From Sphagnum magellanicum (Eukaryota; Streptophyta; Sphagnopsida; Sphagnales; Sphagnaceae), in contig CM038912.1 in NCBI GenBank assembly GCA_021904315.1, positions 18,749,061-18,813,060 of the forward strand: a DNA stretch of 64,000 nucleotides. The letters are read 5' to 3'. The translations under genes and the position numbers were made by a program. Shown in pieces: positions 22,580-32,694 of the stretch. Numbering within the stretch: the first letter of the stretch is position 1; the number at the start of each line of letters is the position of its first letter. The notes under the pieces were generated by a model that saw nothing but the letters and a program-made list of their open reading frames with translations, did not search any database and was not told the origin of the DNA.

Positions 22580-23515
22580 GAAGAGTGTTCTGCTATGTGA
22601 AGGTTCTTGTGAGAGTTGACCATGAAATAGATTTTGTTGGAGAGACATATGCAATGAAGGTCCCTAAACAAGGACATTACAAGGATCTTTTGGATCGCCA
22701 GATCAAACCTCTTGCAGGTCTGTGGCAGCACCTGCATATCATAAGTCTTGTTGGCTTGAGATCGCAATACGCTAAGTTCTTGTTGTGAAGGTAACTCATC
22801 CCTTCTGCTATTTGAAGCATGAGGTCCACACCTTAGATAATGGAGAGTGGGCAGTCCTCTAACAGTTTGGAGAGGGGCTTATCTATATGCTCCTCCACAT
22901 ATAAGGTTCTTGTCAAGTGTCAAGAATCTGGCACTGAAAGTTTGATGGACTTCCCACTCTCCCCTTAGGCAATGTGTGGACCACATGCTTCAAAAAGCAG
23001 GCGGGTGAGTTATTCTCACAGCAAGAACTTAGTGCATCACAATCTCAATCCACAGAACATTCTTGTCAAGTTTGATGAGTCTGGACCTGGAAGTTTGATG
23101 TTATCTCGACTGATCGAGCAATTGTGGATCGCCAAGGTGTCTTACTTTGGCACGTGATAGAAAAAATGGATATGCACTTGAACATGATGATGAGAGAGCC
23201 TGAGAGGTTCCATTCCATGAAAACAGAAGTGTAAAGTTTTGCACTTGCTTGCTTTGTGGTGCTTACTTTAGAGTCTACTCCTTTTCCATTCAAAGAAGTA
23301 AGGAACCCTTCAGTGAAGGCCTCCAAAGATCATGTGCAAAGGGGTAACAGACCAGAGCCGTCTCCAAACTGCCCTTTTAACTTCTCTGATCTTGTCCATT
23401 ATTTTTTTTATGGTAACCCTGTCAAGGAACCCAACTTTGACTGCATTTGCACAGAGCTGAGACACATCAAAGAGTTTGTTCTTACAGGTTATATTGTCAA
23501 TTCAGCATAGCACAC
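22580..23515 (+). pseudogene. Protein kinase pseudogene (first of two)
   Basis: Pieces of a kinase domain occur in order. An N-lobe part reads FVGETYAMKVPKQGHYKDLL and then HLHIISLVGL (22640-22755). A catalytic-loop part reads SHSKNLVHHNLNPQNILVKF (about 23008-23070), where the usual HRD..K..N has become HHNLNPQN. The C-lobe reads SFALACFVVLTLESTPF (23235-23290), then NFDCICTELRHIKEF near 23433-23475. Frames change between 23160 and 23256, with several stops, including a TAA where DVYSF-type kinases have Tyr. The catalytic Asp is lost. The blocks run almost without intron-sized gaps, which fits either an intronless parent or a retrocopy. Confidence 0.7.
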
Positions 23516-23546
23516 TGTTTTTTGTAAACATGAAATTGTTGACAGG

Positions 23547-24496
23547 GGGGATTAAATAAGTGTACACAGGTTCATTGGGCAGCTACTAATGGCCATCTAC
23601 CAATTATGAAACTTCTGTTACAAAAGTTATATGCTTGTGTCAATGCTCTTCATGGGTCAGGTTCATCACAGAGCATCGATTGGGAGATATCACCTTCTGA
23701 GTTTGATCTCAATGACAGTGTCATTGGTAAAGGCTCATCTGGGGAGATCAGGAGAGCAATATGGAGAGGGCCACCCGTAGAAGTGAGATCCATCTGACCA
23801 TCGTTGCATGCAGATAAGATGGTGCTGAAGTATTTCTGACATGAGACAGAGGTTCTGGCTAGGGTGAGGCATCCTAACCTTGTGCAGTTTCTTGGAGCTG
23901 TAAGGCTGCAGCCTTCACTGATGCTAGTCACAGAGTATCTTGCAGGGGGAGACTTGCATGAGCTGTTGACAAAGGAAAAAATCTTGCCTGCCCCTCTTGC
24001 TGTGAAATACTCTCTGGAAATAGCAAGAGGGATGTGTTACCTGCACAATGGCCTAAATGCCATCAGCCATGGAGATCTGAATCCATGAAACCTCTTTCTT
24101 GACGAAGCCTGCAAGCTCTCAGTTCGGGACTTTGGGCTGCACAAGCTGATTGATGTGAATCATGTGCATGCTGTGTGCAAGTTGACAGGGGCGATGGGGA
24201 GCTACAGCCACATGGTTTTTCTGGATGAAAAGTACAATAAGAGTGTGGATGTGTTCTCATTTCACATGATTCTGTATGAGATGTTTGAGGGTGCTCCTCT
24301 TTTCAAAGAGCAGGCAGCCTATGATGCCACACAGCTTGCAGCAGAGGAAGATTGCTGGCCGGATATGAGATCCAAGACCTATCCTCCAGGTATGTGGGAA
24401 TTGATTCAGAGGTGTTGGTCAACAAGCCCTAAGGAAAGGCCATTGTCTGACAACATTGTACAAGAGCTGCAAGTGATGGAAGAGGATTTTCTGTAG
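23547..24496 (+). pseudogene. Ankyrin / integrin-linked-kinase type pseudogene
   Basis: One reading frame runs from an acceptor-like cag near 23547 to the terminal TAG at 24494-24496. It begins with an ankyrin-like piece (VHWAATNGHLPIMKLLLQ), then SIDWEISPSEFDLNDSVIGK with a glycine loop GKGSSGEI, RHPNLVQFLGAV, LVTEYLAGGDLHELL, ISHGDLNP, VRDFGLHKLI, VDVFSFHMILYEMFEG and RCWSTSPKERP. This order and wording match plant ILK/Raf-like ankyrin kinases. The frame is broken by three TGA codons only (23795, 23837, 24086), each where the family usually has Arg. HRD has become HGD, the lysine region reads VEVRS, and APE is lost. It is intronless over 950 bp, unlike most such genes, so a retrocopy is possible. 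It follows the first kinase relic after about 30 bp. Confidence 0.8.
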
Positions 24497-24499
24497 AAA

Positions 24500-27400
24500 T
24501 GGGTGGATTCATCTTTAGGATCTGTTGAACACTTTCATCTCTGAGGGTAATTAGAACAGCTGGAATATTGCTTTTGTTGGAGATGTTATCACACAGTGAA
24601 TTGATTACAGGTCTGCCAAACCAGAAGCAGCCAGATAGTAAATCCTATTTGTTCACCACAAGCAGGCTGAGAGAGTGATATTTGTATATGCACCTTTTTT
24701 CATGAGGATGCCTTGCTCCTTTGATTGTTTTCAATTCGCCAAGGGACAATGATACTGCTCTTGTGCACATGTCCTGTTGTGCTTCATAGTTTGTCCTTGG
24801 GTCATAGGTTTGTGGATGATCTTTTTGTTCCTGATTTTCCAGATTTTGAGAACTTCATGTACCTTAACCAAGACTCTTTTGGTAGCGGCATATACCCAAA
24901 AACCTCTTGTGAGTTGAATTGTACATATAAAGGCTTCTCTTGTAATTTCTTGGATCTAACTGTGAGACAGAGTCCTCAAGGTTTATCCTGTGACATTTTT
25001 GACCAGTGCTCTCAACAAGAGTATGCAGGTCTTGAAATGATTAGAATGCCTCATGTTCATTCCAATATCTCAATAACTGTGAAGCTGAGGGTTATCAATA
25101 GTCAATTTTACAAATTCTTGAGACTTTGTAGTTGTAAGAAGTTTTTTGTCTTCCAGATGGTCAGTCTTATTGTCTTTCTGAAGGCAAAAGGCTACCCTTA
25201 ACAAGTTTTTTAAGAGAAGTAGAGGGTTGGTTCTTAAAGAAAAATTCCTGTTTGAAATTTCTGCTTTTGGCATTTTCAGAATGATTTTGCTTCGGGTCAT
25301 GTAAGTGGGGAGCTTCCTGTAAGACCACTTGTTCTTAGTCTTTCCCTGTTCTTTTCCCTTTCTGTCTTTCTTTGTTTCTTTGTCTGGTCTTTGTTGTGGG
25401 GTCTGTTGCTAGCCAGTAGTATGGCTGAGTCTTCCTGTTGATTCCAGAATTGCAGCAGAAACTCAGTTCATAGGATGGTGCTTGTTGCTGGCCTTTACCC
25501 ACTCTAGGGAGCTGATGAAGTCAGTGGGGAAGTTGTGATAGTTAAGTCACTATCATACATACTACTGCTGTTGGTCCCTGAACAGGTGTGAGACTGGCAC
25601 TTTTGTTCATACCAGTGTGTGTTTTTCATTTTTTGTTTGTTTTTAGTCTCCCCTTGTTTGGTTCTTTCTGTGGCTTCCTGAGGAAGTATTAGCCTTGCTG
25701 TTTCTTCTTCATCGTGAGAATGGAGATTTCTCTATTCTTATGAAAGATATATTGTGCAAAGTAGATTCATATATACTGCAGAAGCAAGAGAGTTGGCAAC
25801 CTGGTGGGTGGAAATACCTGGATTTCCTGGTGCTGCTTATCTACATAAATGACTGCTAATGTTCCTTACTGAAGCAAAAAAGAGTCATCTATGATATGTA
25901 GGTACCATCATTGATGCTGGTCACTACCACATTTGTCTCTGTTGAAGGTCACTGAACGTTTGTGTGAAGCGCTGTTCATTTTGTGGATCTTTTAGGTTTG
26001 GGTTTCCTCTTTCTCCTGTTTACCAACATTGTGTTGGATCTTAAAACACTTGCAACCATACTATCAGGTCAGTACTCAACATATTGAACATTGATGGACA
26101 TGCCATCATTGTTGTTCTGATTCTCACTTCAACTCATTGTTCTGTAAGCTGTGGAGTTGCATTGATTCCAGGAAATGATTGTTTCTTGAGGCTATGGTTT
26201 GTTGGGCTACATCCCAGTTTTGTGAATGTGATGAGGAATTACGGTTTGAGATTGGAAGTGCAGGTGGGATCTGTCCCCCCTCACCTTTTTGCTAGGGCAT
26301 GATACCAATGAGGATTCAAGCAAGACCACAAAACCAGTGAGTATCCACACAGTTGTGAAGTTGACAATTACTGATCAAAAGGGTGGCAGTGGTAGTTGCA
26401 GAGAGCAATTGGATGAAGAAAATGTATCATGGACTGGTGGCAATGATTCCCTTTCACCAGTCACTCCAAAGCCAAATGTTGTCGAGAATGGTTTCCAAAT
26501 CATTTCTGTCAGCTAAAGTAGCCTGGAAAATGGGAAACTGTTACAGCAGAACTCTTTATTGAGCAGCACAGTAAGGACAATGAGGAAGCAGAAGCAGACT
26601 TTGTGCTGTGGAAGCTGGCCCAGTTCTACAACTCAAAAAAATAGCAGGAGAATCACTGGCACCCATGCTCTGCTCCTATGGGTTATTGAGAAACGGCAAC
26701 CCAAAGCTCCAGGTATCTCTTTTATCTGTATCCTTCATTTTGGCTTTTTGGTGGCAGAGATTTGATCTAATATATTGCATGCAGTGTGTGATTATCAATT
26801 TTGCTAGCTATGGCCAGGTACCTACAGAGTACTTTCTAGGATAGGTTGGGAATAAAAATAAAGGGCTGGCTGCCACAAAAGCTCACATGAAGAAGGCCTG
26901 ACAACATTACAGCTAACCATCTGAGGTTCTTTGCAGGTACCAGGGAAGCCTAGCACAAATGTTTTCAAGAGCAACCCCAGTCATAGCTCCAATCAGAGAC
27001 TCATTGGCAAGCATGTTGAAGTGGCTACTGAGGCCTCAAATGCTTTCTATAAGTTTGTAAACTAAGAGAATTACCTCTATCTTGACCACTCAAAAACAGT
27101 TTTGGAGATGAATGGAGTTGTGCATTTGGTGGGCTTGTTAGAGAACCCAGATTTGTTTGAACAGAAACACAAGCACTAAAGCTCCTTTGTTGTTTATCAA
27201 TGAATGTTCCAGACAGTTATTTTCTTGCACAAGCCCACATGTTGAAGACATTGGAAAGCATGACCCCCTCAGTGGTGCTGAGTCAAGACTTGAAACTCAA
27301 AAGTTTAGTCATGGAGGCCATTGCAAGGCTTGAGTTTTGACACCTGATTTGGTCTTCAATTAGGGATGGTTCTGTTGAGTATGATTGTGTGGTGTACAGA

Positions 27401-29000
27401 TTTGAGGTTAGTAGTGATGCATTCTTCCATTTCCGCTGCTGCATGTGTTTTTGTGCTTCTACGACCAATTCTGCATTTGCTTGTGGTTCTGTGCTTCCAT
27501 TGCTATTATTGTCTGTTCCTGTTGGTTTTGTGCTTCCATTGCCATTTCTGAAATTGGTTATGTCTCTGTGCCACTTTTGGCCATTACTGCGAGTTTCTTT
27601 TTGCCCTTCTATTATCATTTCATCAATTGCTTGTTTCTGTGCTTCCACTGCAATTACTACTAATTCCTTGTGTTTTTGTGCCTTTTATGTACATTTGTGT
27701 CACTTGCATTGTCTAGTGGGTGTTTAAATGTTCAGGATTGAATCACGGTTGGGAAGCTTTATTGTGAAACTTCATTGATTATTATGTGGAGGTTGTAAGT
27801 TTGTTGTTGGTGTGCTGTGCAAAAACCCCCATTTTGAGGAAGTGATTATGTTGCATGTAATTAATTCCGCTTTTGTGTAAGCTGGATGTGAGAAAGCAAT
27901 AGATGTGGTTCTACTTCATGAAGCTCACTCCAATGGATACAGAATGCTCTCCAAGATTCAAGGCTGTGAATTAGAGTTTGATACTACAATTTTCCCTTCA
28001 TTCATTTGTTGTTACACATGTGCTTGTATTAAGTTGATATTTGAGAAATAAGTGTTAGAAGACTTTACTTGTTTGGCACTTTCCTTGCAAGTGTTTTTTG
28101 GTCTTTTGTGAAGTAATGGAACACTTTATGTGATGAGTAGGGAAAACTACATAAAGACCATAGAAAAATGCATGCTTTTGTTGTTGATTTTGTGAATTTA
28201 CCTTGGCTCTGCACTATTGGTAACGATGAAATGATGAAAAAATGATGAAAAACTAAGTTGATTTTGTGAAAATTAAGTTCCATTTGAATGAAAATAATGA
28301 ATGAATTTGCATAATGCACCTTGAATTGAATGCAACCCAATTGAATTTGAATTCAATTCAATTCTTTAAAATTAAATCTTAATTCCATTGAATTGAACTC
28401 AATTCAAATTCAATGGAATTCATATGTAATCAAATTGAATTCAAATTCTTAAATTGAATTGAAGATAACACACTATGTTTTGTCTTTTGGATTAACAAGG
28501 TAAAGTTTTCATTGAAATTTGAATTGAATCATTTTCTTATTTTGGTTCAATTGAACCAAATTACGAAAGTTCAATATTGAAAAAGAAAACATGTGAATTT
28601 GCATGTTCATATTCATGTAAGTCCCTTGGTGAAACCAATGAAGTAGTTTTGGCTTCAAATATGGAACCATGTTTTCATAATTGTCAAGTTGAGAACCATA
28701 CTATTTAACCATATACATTTTTCAGCTAAACTAGTTCTAATTATCATTGGCATTAGTACCCGTAAACTCAAACCGCAATGGGGAGCCCCTCTCAAAAGAT
28801 ATGAAACCCATCATACCCAAGATCATGTCTGTGGAAAGCAACATGAAATCCAGAGGTTGTCAAAGAATTGTTCAGAACCTTACCCGAAGTTTCCATTGAA
28901 CTGAATAAAAAACATCTAAACTGGGACCCTAGGTTCTCAAAAAAACAAAAACAAAGAACTACCCAAACCTACAACCCTGGTTAGTAGTTAGTACTTGGTA
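24500..29000. other. Unresolved region, possible gene debris
   Basis: Open frames of 70-160 codons occur on the plus strand (24725-25201, 26289-26516 and others) with balanced composition, but no domain was recognised and no consistent exon chain could be built. About 27440-27690 holds degenerate copies of 'tgtgcttcca.tgc'. About 28318-28470 is a dense cluster of AATTGAATT words. Some of this could be exons of a rapidly evolving or dead gene. Confidence 0.35.
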
Positions 29001-29008
29001 CTTTTTTA

Positions 29009-29221
29009 AGGTGCATTCACACTTGGTGTTAAGGACTCTCGTATTAAGTCCCCTAACACCAAGCTAGTCATTTAGGACCTAAACCTATTTACCACTAAGA
29101 TTTTATGTTACATTAACATTCACTTAATATTAGACAATCACCCATTTAATATTGGGTGCCACCTAAGATGCCACCTAGATTTTCACTTAACACCGACTCA
29201 ACATTAGGTGTGAATGCACCT
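29009..29221. mobile_element. 213-bp Tourist-like MITE (PIF/Harbinger type)
   Basis: The inverted ends aggtgcattcacac and gtgtgaatgcacct are perfect over 14 bp. Further inside, 'ttggtgttaag' at the left faces 'cttaacaccgactcaacatta' at the right. The element is flanked by a direct TTA on both sides (29006-29008 and 29222-29224), the 3-bp target duplication typical of PIF/Harbinger. The interior is rich in 'taacacc' and 'ttaatatt' words and has no coding potential. Confidence 0.85.
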
Positions 29222-29608
29222 TTAGCTAAATAGTTTAGTCACAGGTATCAATGATTTGTTTTTTTGATGTCCAGATATATGTAGCCACATTGGCATCACC
29301 CACAAGAGGAATTAGCCAAATTTGGCTACAGGTTTAATTTGAGGAAAGTTTTTTTAAATTTAAGATTTTAGCTCTATTTTGATAACTTGCTGGAACTTAT
29401 TGTCTAAAAATGGAGATTTAAAAAACTGTTTCCTCAAAATCTGGCGACTTTGGCACTTTTTTTTTTTGCACAAAATTCCTTTGTATAAGTCACAGTGGAT
29501 TTTTTTTTGGTCACAAAGTGGCCAAAATTCACCAACAAATGAAAAATGCTGGTTCAGACTAAGTGTTCAATGGTTCTTTAAATTTATGAAAAATCTCTGG
29601 TTCAATTC

Positions 29609-29950
29609 TAAACAAGGGCTGTGTCACATTGCGGCCTTGCCATTTACATTAAAAAAAAAAGTATCATAAGCCAAAAGAAGAATTATGGAAACTCAAATAT
29701 TTCACCATGCCAAAATATACCTAATCTTCAAAAAAAGTCCTCTAAAAGAAACCAAAATCTTTCAAGATATTATAACTCTATAACTAATCTCAAGTTTCAA
29801 CACAAGCCAAAATATCATCTTTCAAAAATTCTCATATAAAAATAGACCTATTATTATTACCTAGGGGCCTATAAAAATCCCTTAAGCTACTAATACTCTA
29901 TAATGAATCTAAACACAAATATCCTTGTCTTCTTGGTAGGCAAAGACAAA
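29609..29950 (+). repeat. Dispersed repeat, copy 1 of a pair
   Basis: About 330 bp match 40025-40345 in the same orientation. Shared blocks include 'ggccttgcca', 'agaattatggaaactcaaat', 'aagaaaccaaaatc', 'tattataactctataactaa', 'acaagccaaaatatcatc', 'cctcatataaaaatagacct' (ctc here), 'cctaggggcc' and 'ctctataatgaatctaaaca'. No coding sequence is present. It may be a short non-autonomous element or part of a larger retroelement. Confidence 0.8.
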
Positions 29951-29954
29951 AATA

Positions 29955-30640
29955 AATTAGCATGGTTCCCATTCTGGTTCCGGTCTCAAAACATAACATC
30001 ATTAACTTAAAGCATGCAACTAAAGCTATTATGAACCTAAACATATGTAATTATCATTTGTGGGAGTTATCACCTCCACTCCAAGTATCCTACTAACCCA
30101 AAAAGCTTTTATGATCTATTTTTGGAAGGCCAAAAGATCATAAAAGCTTGACCCCCAAAATAAGTCACAGATCTTCTTTTGTAGCAAATAGATGATAAAC
30201 TCTCCTTGTGAATCTAACTCTTCGTTCCTTGAAATTCGTTCACAATGTACCATCCTTCCTTGATGTGGCAAAATTGCACAAATTAGCCTTCAGGATGAAT
30301 CATGTTTTGCTTGAGATTCCAATGTCTGTTTGCTGTAAGCACACCTTGATTATTCATTCAGTCCTGTTATTCTACATTGTTATGCACCAACTCAGACATA
30401 TTGATGCACATCATTTGCTCTTCACCATCATTCCTTCATAAACTTGCCAAGAAATGCCAAACGCACTTATGAAGCTTGTATGTCTACATATATTTGAAAA
30501 GAGGGGTTGGTTATCCACACAATTGCAAGTTTTTCAGTTTTTGTTCTTGTTACCTTGCTGCTTAATAAATCTTTAATTCAGCTGTTGGTGTGAATTTAAT
30601 GTGCTTAGTACTTGAGTTTTTTGGCACATTGACCATATCC
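29955..30640. other. Intergenic, no gene seen
   Basis: AT-rich sequence with no recognised motif. Confidence 0.45.
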
Positions 30641-31322
30641 ACATGAACCAAGCAAATTACAGGTGTTTGATACGTTCAAAGAGCATGGAATCAAGTTCAG
30701 AGCTTACTGGTGTCACATCTCGGGCAAAGATAATTGAGCCACTGACATTTGAGAAAAGAGGCAGCACCACTTCACTGGCATCAGGTACAACTGATCATGT
30801 CAGTCAAGCTCCAGGACACCAGGGCACTGCTAAACCTTCTGTGTTATCAAGTGAAGCAGAACCATTTGTTCCCAGGAGGTTTCCACAAATCATGCCATCC
30901 AAGGTATATGAGGTACCTAATCAGTTACCGCTGCATTAACACTTTCATAAATCATATTTGACCATCGTTGCAATTTGCCTTTGCTCACATGTTGAAGCTA
31001 GTTACTCTTTTGAGTGATGTTGTCTGCCAGAAGACATGAGGGCCCTCACTGATCAGTAAGGTTGCTTGATTGACAAGAAAAGTGATCTTTTATTGTCCTG
31101 GAATGATCTGCACAACACCAGCAAATTGCAGTGTGATCACATTGTTTCTACCTCCAGCAACGAATGCAATGAGAAAACCTTTAAAATATAGCTCTCATGA
31201 GTATTGAGAAATCACAATACTCATGATTAATGAAAACAGGACCAGGTGAAAATCTTTGAAGATGACTCCTAACTTGTTTTGTATAATGACATCCCTTTGT
31301 AGCCTGATGATCTGGTATCAAA

Positions 31323-31847
31323 ATGAAATCCAGTACTTATGTTGCAGAAAAGACCTACCCATCTTTCTTTGACTCCAGTACTCATATCCTACACATGCAG
31401 GCACACCAATCCAATGTCATGGAATACCAGGATATGATGGACAAATGGAATACCATGGCTAGTTTCAATGATGTCGTGATTCCTCAACTCTCCACAAACA
31501 TTGGTGCTCTCCCCTCAAAAAACGACCTTGTTTTGGGAGAAACTCCTTCAATTGGTCCTCATGGCCTACCTTTGCGCCCAGTAAGTCTGCTTCTTTGTTG
31601 CAAACTCCATGCCATGCCTTCATGAACCTTCTTGCTTGCTAAACACAGGTCTCTCTGCTCTTCTCCCATGGCAACCAAATGGATATTGACTGCAATTCAC
31701 CTGTGGTCTTCCACCAAATTTTGTTTGCTGCAGTGGGAGAAAGAATGCCGTGAATGGGAGACACAGATGGTCTGCAGGCATGGACCTTACTGCATATTTA
31801 ACCACTCATGGCCACCACAGTCCAGGAGCTCTCACCTCCAGCATTAA
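31323..31847 (+). CDS. CCCH zinc-finger exon pair (partial or degenerate gene)
   Basis: An open stretch ends at 31580 with PSIGPHGLPLRP just before a strong donor (gtaagt). After an intron of about 150 bp, an acceptor (tttgctgcag) opens the exon at 31734, in phase, with WEKECREWETQMVCRHGPYC and then IFNH. The spacing is C-x8-C-x5-C-x3-H, exactly a CCCH RNA-binding finger, and the preceding GLPLRP phrase is typical of plant ZFN/HUA1-like CCCH proteins just before a finger. The frame closes at TAA (31845-31847) only 12 residues after the finger. Plant members usually carry five fingers. I found no others upstream, although the frame at 30643-30910 (Ser/Pro-rich, ending at PSK before gtatat) could be an earlier exon. 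The true start is unknown. It may be a remnant. Confidence 0.45.
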
Positions 31848-31849
31848 CA

Positions 31850-32690
31850 ATGGAAAAAGAGATCTCTGGAATTTTCTCAAGGCTGCTCAACCAAATTTTC
31901 TCACACTGTTTGATCAAAGATTGCTTACCAAAAAGACTGCCAAAAATACTTCAGGGTCCACAAACTTTTGATCAACATTGACAAAGAACATCCAAATCAT
32001 ATGAATAAAAGCAGTGATATTTCGGGTGAGTAGACCTTGCAAGTCTGCCCAGGGTCTGACCTATCCCAATGTTCAAATCTTTTGCCGACCATCACAGAAG
32101 CATGTTTCATCATTGGGCCTCAATCTTAAACGGTCCTTGTGAATAGAAAGTTTAATATCAATCACAGCAAAGTCCTTTGATATGAAGGTTAGAATCTAGA
32201 TCAATGGCACACATAATGGCCTTGTTCGTTAGAACCAGCCAGATAGACAACCAATGACCCAAAGTAAGTATACCTTCATGTTCAAATGTGTGTCCAGAAA
32301 GCTATACCTTCTTGAATGTATGATAGAGGTGCGGGCTGAGCCAGTCCACACTACAAAGCACTCTCATGTACTAGTCATTAACATTAACAGAATGGTTTGA
32401 ATTTTGCTCCACAAGTAGACATATAAGTACATGTAATTCAGTAACAGATTTCCCAAGCACAAACATTTGGAAACATCAGGAACTGTTGGAATCACACTGC
32501 TTGCACCTTTTACTTGATGGAAAAGAATTGATCACAGTTAAGACCCATGAGGCCGCAGATGTCAAACCCCCACAGCTATAAATGATCAGAATATCAGTGG
32601 CAGCTTAACCTTTACTGGCAATGATGAGATTTATATAAATGGGGGCTAAGGAACAAATGTGAAGGTCACATTGTAGACACAATTTGGGTT
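31850..32690. other. Intergenic sequence, includes the probable MET1 3' untranslated region
   Basis: No open frame with a recognised domain. The right-hand end adjoins the minus-strand MET1 stop at 32695. Confidence 0.45.
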
Positions 32691-32694
32691 GAGG

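Noticed and set aside
23795-24088. In-frame TGA codons as selenocysteine or as sites repaired by U-to-C RNA editing
   Set aside because: They fall at Arg sites and the kinase motifs (HRD, APE, VAxK) are also damaged. U-to-C editing is known from organelle transcripts, so simple decay is the better reading.
27389-27727. Hydrophobic 112-codon open frame and its minus-strand counterpart
   Set aside because: Both reflect the degenerate tgtgcttcc repeat. No domain, splice or promoter evidence.
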